Of a DNA stretch of 16,692 nt, positions 13,501 through 16,692 are shown piece by piece. The DNA lies in contig CALCHC010000131.1 of NCBI GenBank assembly GCA_937901335.1, positions 1-16,692 of the forward strand, read 5' to 3'. Under the pieces are notes generated by a model, which worked only from the letters and a program-made list of their open reading frames with translations, did no database searches and was not told where the DNA came from. The DNA comes from an uncultured Phascolarctobacterium sp. (GTDB lineage Bacteria; Bacillota; Negativicutes; Acidaminococcales; Acidaminococcaceae). Position 1 is the stretch's first letter. Every line of letters starts with the position of its first letter. A program made the translations under genes and the position numbers.

Positions 13501-15762
13501 TTAATTATAATTCCAAAATCTTAAACGCAAAGCGTTAGTTACTACTGATACGGAGCTACAACTCATGGCAGCGGCAGCGATCATGGGGCTGAGCAGGATA
13601 CCGAAGTGAGGATACAGCACGCCCGCAGCAACAGGAATACCAATGGCGTTATAGAAGAACGCCCAAAACAGATTTTGCTTAATGTTCTTCATAACTGCCT
13701 TGCTCAAACCAATAGCTTTAGGTACGTCTAACAAATCGCTTTTCATCAGTACGATGTCTGCAGATTCAATGGCAATGTCAGTGCCTGCACCAATGGCGAT
13801 GCCAACATCAGCACGTGCGAGAGCAGGGGCGTCATTAATTCCGTCGCCAACCATAGCAACTTTATGACCTTGTTCTTGCAGTTTGCGAATGGTTCGCTCC
13901 TTATCTTCGGGGAGCAGTTCTGCAATAACTTCATCAAGACCAACTTGGCGATGGATTGCTTCCGCAGTAAGTTTGTTATCGCCAGTAAGCATAATAGTTT
14001 TAATGTTTAAGTTACGCAACTTGGCGATAGCCTCTTTGCTGGTAGGCTTAACAGTATCTGCTACGGCGATGATGCCTAAAAGTTTGTCTTCTTGTGCAAA
14101 GTATAAAGGAGTTTTGCCATTGTTGGCAAGCTCTTTTGCAACATCAGCAAAATGGAGGGTATCAACACCAACTGCTTCCATCAGTTTCGCGTTACCTGCG
14201 AAAGTAAGGGTGTTGTTAACTTTCGCTTCAAGACCTTGTCCGGGAAGCAGGCGATAGTCCGAGGCAGGGGGGAGTTCCAAATTGCGAGCATTTGCTTCAT
14301 TAATGATGGGTTCTGCCAAAGGATGTTCCGAAAGCTTTTCTACTGCAGCTGCAATGCTCAGCAGTTCTGCTTCCGAAATGGAGTGAGGAATAATATCTGT
14401 AACGATTGGTTTGCCTTCTGTTACAGTACCGGTCTTATCTAAAATAACAGTATCAATAGAATGAGCAGCTTCTAAAGCGGAGGCAGATTTAATCAAAATT
14501 CCGTTAGCAGCTCCTCGGCCAGTGCCTACCATAATGGCGGTGGGGGTAGCAAGTCCCAAAGCACAAGGACAGGAGATTACCAAAACGCTGATGCCAATGG
14601 CAAGGGCAAATTCCAGATTGTAACCAAGGCAAAGCCAAGTTGCCGCAGCTAGAACTGCAATGGTAATTACTACGGGAACGAAAATGCCGCTAATCTTATC
14701 TGCCATTTTGGCGATGGGAGCTTTGGAAGAAGTAGCTTCATCTACCAAAGCAATGATTTTGGCGAGGGTTGTGTGCTCGCCTACAGCAGTAGCTTGCATT
14801 TTAAAGTAACCGCTTTTATTAATAGTACCACCAGTAACGGAATCGCCTGCGTGTTTTTCAACAGGGAGACTTTCGCCAGTAATGGCAGCTTCGTCAAGTG
14901 CACCGTTACCTTCGACAATCATACCATCTACAGGAACAGTTGCACCGGATTTAACGATAAGGATGTCACCAGTCACAACTTCTTCCACAGGAATTTCACC
15001 CTGCATACCGTGGCGTTCTACGAGAGCAACTTTGGGAGCAAGGTTCATTAATTTGGTAATTGCTTCACTGGTACGATTTTTAGCACGTGCTTCCATAAAT
15101 TTACCCATGGTTATGAGGGTTAAAATCATGGCGGCGGATTCAAAGTATAAATCGTGGGAGAAGCGATGTACCATTTCCAAATCATTGTGCCCAAAGCCGT
15201 AAGCAATCTTATAAATTGCATAGATGCCATAAATAAAGGAAGCACTACTGCCAAGGGCAATCAGTGAATCCATATTGGGAGCTTTGTCCAGCAAAGTACG
15301 GAAGCCGTTTTTAAAATAACTATTACCGATAATTATCACCGGTATAGTTAAGAAGAGCTGTGTTAGTCCGTTAATGAGAGCGTTTTCGATACCTAAGAAA
15401 ATTTCCGGTAAAGGCCATCCTGCCATCTTACCCATGGAAAGGTAGAAAAGTGGCAAGGTAAAGATTGCTGACCAGATGAGCCTTTGCTTCATAGCTTGCA
15501 TTTCTTGGGCGGCAGTATCTACCGGTTTTTCTTTAGCCTGTACCTTCTCATTATGAAGACTTGCACCGAAACCAAGCTTTTCTACTTTGCCGATGATATC
15601 TTCCGCAGAGATGGTAGCTTCATCAAAAGTAACGTACATATTATTTTTTAAAAGGTTAACGCTAATCTGCTCAACACCTTTTTGCTTGCCCACAACTTTT
15701 TCGATGCGGGAGGAGCAGGCGGAGCAGTGCATACCTGTTATATCGAATAGTTTCTTATTCAT
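13501..15762 (-). CDS. copA: Copper-exporting P1B-type ATPase CopA
   Basis: Inner-membrane P-type ATPase that pumps Cu(I) out of the cytosol. With ATG at 15762 (AGGTG 5 nt upstream) it has 753 residues, normal for a one-HMA CopA. The open frame runs 78 codons further upstream, but that part is non-homologous and overlaps the divergent promoter. Order: HMA domain with GMHCSAC (10-16), transmembrane segments from about residue 95, actuator TGES (295-298), the transport motif CPC (398-400) in ISCPCALG, phosphorylation site DKTGT (442-446), SEHPL with the P1B histidine-proline pair (480-481), GDGINDAP (639-646), and a last helix pair with YNAIGIP and MSCSSVSV. CPC together with the YN and MxxSS motifs indicates the Cu(I)/Ag(I) class. 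Confidence 0.96.
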   Translation of the reverse strand: MNKKLFDITGMHCSACSSRIEKVVGKQKGVEQISVNLLKNNMYVTFDEATISAEDIIGKVEKLGFGASLHNEKVQAKEKPVDTAAQEMQAMKQRLIWSAIFTLPLFYLSMGKMAGWPLPEIFLGIENALINGLTQLFLTIPVIIIGNSYFKNGFRTLLDKAPNMDSLIALGSSASFIYGIYAIYKIAYGFGHNDLEMVHRFSHDLYFESAAMILTLITMGKFMEARAKNRTSEAITKLMNLAPKVALVERHGMQGEIPVEEVVTGDILIVKSGATVPVDGMIVEGNGALDEAAITGESLPVEKHAGDSVTGGTINKSGYFKMQATAVGEHTTLAKIIALVDEATSSKAPIAKMADKISGIFVPVVITIAVLAAATWLCLGYNLEFALAIGISVLVISCPCALGLATPTAIMVGTGRGAANGILIKSASALEAAHSIDTVILDKTGTVTEGKPIVTDIIPHSISEAELLSIAAAVEKLSEHPLAEPIINEANARNLELPPASDYRLLPGQGLEAKVNNTLTFAGNAKLMEAVGVDTLHFADVAKELANNGKTPLYFAQEDKLLGIIAVADTVKPTSKEAIAKLRNLNIKTIMLTGDNKLTAEAIHRQVGLDEVIAELLPEDKERTIRKLQEQGHKVAMVGDGINDAPALARADVGIAIGAGTDIAIESADIVLMKSDLLDVPKAIGLSKAVMKNIKQNLFWAFFYNAIGIPVAAGVLYPHFGILLSPMIAAAAMSCSSVSVVTNALRLRFWNYN

Positions 15763-15778
15763 AAAATCACCTACAAAA

Positions 15779-15787
15779 ATTATAGCA
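15779..15787 (-). promoter_or_regulatory. Extended -10 promoter of copA
   Basis: On the minus strand TGCTATAAT (15787-15779) is an extended -10 with perfect TATAAT. The predicted transcript start near 15772-15774 falls at the copA ribosome binding site, giving a leader of only about 10-12 nt. The interval 15788-15817, shared with the divergent promoter, is where a metal-responsive operator would be expected. I see no clear CsoR, CopY or CueR consensus there. Confidence 0.6.
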
Positions 15788-15817
15788 CAGAAACTGGTAG
15801 CAGGAGAAAAGTTTTTG

Positions 15818-15846
15818 TTGCAGAATATTTTAGGTAAGTTTATAGT
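15818..15846 (+). promoter_or_regulatory. Promoter of the DUF1847-fluC unit
   Basis: TTGCAG (15818-15823), a 17-nt spacer and TATAGT (15841-15846), with a predicted start near 15853 and a leader of about 27 nt. It is back-to-back with the copA promoter, so both may share regulatory DNA. Confidence 0.6.
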
Positions 15847-15879
15847 AAAAGCAGATAATTTTACATTGGAGGGAATTTT

Positions 15880-16476
15880 ATGAACTGCGCATTCTGCAAA
15901 CATCATAACTGCTACGTAAAAGAACAAAACTGCACCCGCTATTCCAAAGAAGAAGCGACTGCACTCTATAGTGAAGAAGACGTTAAAATTATGCAAGCTG
16001 CGGCTGTGACCGAAGCTGAAAACTATTTAAAAATGACTCGCTTGGAAGAAAGCTTGTTCTTCTTGCAACAAATGGGTATCAAAAAAATCGGTATCGCTTT
16101 CTGTATCGGTTTGGCAAATGAAGCGAAGTTCTGCGCTCAATATTTTAAAAACGCAGGTATCGAAGTAGAATCTGTTTGCTGCAAAAATTGCTCTATCGAT
16201 AAAGATGTTTGGGATTTACAAAAAATTAAACCCGGTAAACACGAAGCAATGTGCAATCCTAAAATGCAAGCTCAATTGATGAATGATGCTAAAACCGAAG
16301 CTAACTTTATTGTAGGCTTGTGCGTTGGTCACGATATGATTTTCACTAAACACAGTGAAGCTCCTGTTTCCAGCCTCATCACTAAAGATAGAGTGCTTGC
16401 TAACAATCCTGCAGGCGTAGTTTATAGCCGTTACTGGAGAAGAAAACTGGGCATCTTGGAAGAAGGTACTGTGTAA
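15880..16476 (+). CDS. Cysteine-rich DUF1847 family protein
   Basis: A 198-residue cytosolic protein of the DUF1847 family, function unknown. It has eleven cysteines: an N-terminal cluster C3-x2-C6-x4-C11-x6-C18, then C75, C85, the trio C100-C101-x2-C104, C125 and C148. Family-like blocks are IGIAFCIGLANEA (70-82), CNPKMQAQLMN (125-135) and GLCVGHDMIFTKHSEAP (146-162), followed by KDRVLANNP. The Cys-rich head suggests a zinc knuckle or iron-sulfur site, and the GLCVGHD region could hold a further metal or cofactor. GGAGGG lies about 6 nt before ATG. It is divergent from copA and starts a unit with fluC, 4 nt downstream. A metal-handling role is plausible but unproven. Confidence 0.82.
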   Translation: MNCAFCKHHNCYVKEQNCTRYSKEEATALYSEEDVKIMQAAAVTEAENYLKMTRLEESLFFLQQMGIKKIGIAFCIGLANEAKFCAQYFKNAGIEVESVCCKNCSIDKDVWDLQKIKPGKHEAMCNPKMQAQLMNDAKTEANFIVGLCVGHDMIFTKHSEAPVSSLITKDRVLANNPAGVVYSRYWRRKLGILEEGTV

Positions 16477-16480
16477 GCTT

Positions 16481-16692
16481 ATGTTGGATCTTGTAGTTGT
16501 TGCAATTGGCGGAGCCATTGGTTCCGTATCTAGATATATGCTTGGTAATTTTATCACTAAAAATTATCACGGAAGCTTTCCCATAGGAACTTTCGCTATC
16601 AACATCTTAGGTTGCTTTTTGATGGGGATTTTTATGTCTTCCCTTATCCAAAGAGAAATGGTTGATACTACCTGGAGACTTTTCTTGTGCGT
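16481..16692 (+). CDS. crcB: Fluoride channel FluC/CrcB (N-terminal 70 residues, cut by the window edge)
   Basis: Start of a CrcB/FluC family fluoride channel, a small four-helix membrane protein that dimerises to let toxic F- leak out of the cell. Seen are the first helix with AIGGAIGSVSRYMLG (8-22), then GTFAINILGCFLMG (37-50), whose Asn lies in the conserved fluoride-path motif, and the start of a third segment. About half of the usual ~125 residues are present and the frame is still open at the edge. ATG lies 4 nt after the DUF1847 stop, with only a distant AGAAGG (about 14 nt), so translational coupling is likely. Many fluC genes follow a fluoride riboswitch; none is apparent before this one or in the DUF1847 leader. 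Confidence 0.9.
   Translation, partial: MLDLVVVAIGGAIGSVSRYMLGNFITKNYHGSFPIGTFAINILGCFLMGIFMSSLIQREMVDTTWRLFLC

Noticed and set aside
15763..15996. N-terminal extension of copA
   Set aside because: The open frame continues upstream, but the HMA domain starts right at the ATG at 15762, which has a good ribosome binding site, and the extension overlaps the copA promoter and the DUF1847 gene.
16440..16692. Fluoride riboswitch before fluC
   Set aside because: fluC starts 4 nt after the DUF1847 stop and the sequence there is coding; no riboswitch-like fold is apparent there or in the short DUF1847 leader.
1..16692. CRISPR arrays, insertion sequences, phage genes, tRNA or rRNA genes
   Set aside because: No regularly spaced repeats, transposase or integrase frames, terminal inverted repeats or tRNA-like clover sequences were found while reading both strands.

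Overview
The window looks like a chromosomal segment of a low-to-mid GC, amino-acid-using Firmicute. Lipoprotein and Sec signal peptides on solute-binding and small exported proteins, strong AGGAGG-type ribosome binding sites, near-consensus sigma-A/70 promoters and a Firmicute-type DUF951 gene all fit. The gene families suggest the Negativicutes (Acidaminococcus/Phascolarctobacterium-like), but no 16S gene or other decisive marker is present, so that placement is inference. I see no insertion sequences, phage genes, CRISPR arrays, tRNAs or rRNAs. Most of the window is ordinary, well-packed core genome.

Layout. (1) 1-371, minus: the start of an unrecognised membrane protein that runs off the left edge. 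(2) 372-7436, plus: a complete branched-chain amino acid (LIV/HAAT) ABC transporter operon. It has a near-perfect promoter and a hairpin leader, two tandem binding-protein genes (livJ1, livJ2) each followed by an intercistronic hairpin, then livH, livM, livG and livF. Two non-transport genes follow: a CBS-CBS-ACT protein and a 64-residue DUF951 protein. A strong bidirectional terminator closes the unit. (3) 7464-8867: two divergent genes for small exported proteins, one unrecognised and one PepSY-like. (4) 9023-10952: ychF (an OLA1-family ATPase) followed after 12 nt by a PHP-domain phosphatase of the histidinol-phosphatase type. (5) 11015-13267: a MATE family exporter and a cytosolic HExxH protein of unknown family. 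(6) 13281-15762, minus: a copper unit, copA (P1B-type ATPase) followed by a copZ-like chaperone. (7) 15818-16692, plus, divergent from copA: a cysteine-rich DUF1847 protein and the start of fluC/crcB (fluoride channel), cut by the right edge.

How it works together. The liv operon supplies two binding lipoproteins to one permease/ATPase core. The CBS-ACT protein encoded in the same transcript is a plausible internal sensor of amino acids and adenylates. The right-hand part is a cluster for export of toxic substances: MATE, Cu(I) ATPase plus chaperone, and fluoride channel.

The best candidates for something not well described are the CBS-ACT and DUF951 genes coupled to the transporter, the HExxH/CxxCxxC protein behind the MATE gene, and the DUF1847-fluC pair sharing a control region with copA. 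None is a dramatic new system. Several long open frames start upstream of the true gene start (livM, the 7464-8174 gene, the MATE gene, the HExxH gene, copA); I moved these starts using ribosome binding sites and promoters and say so in each entry.
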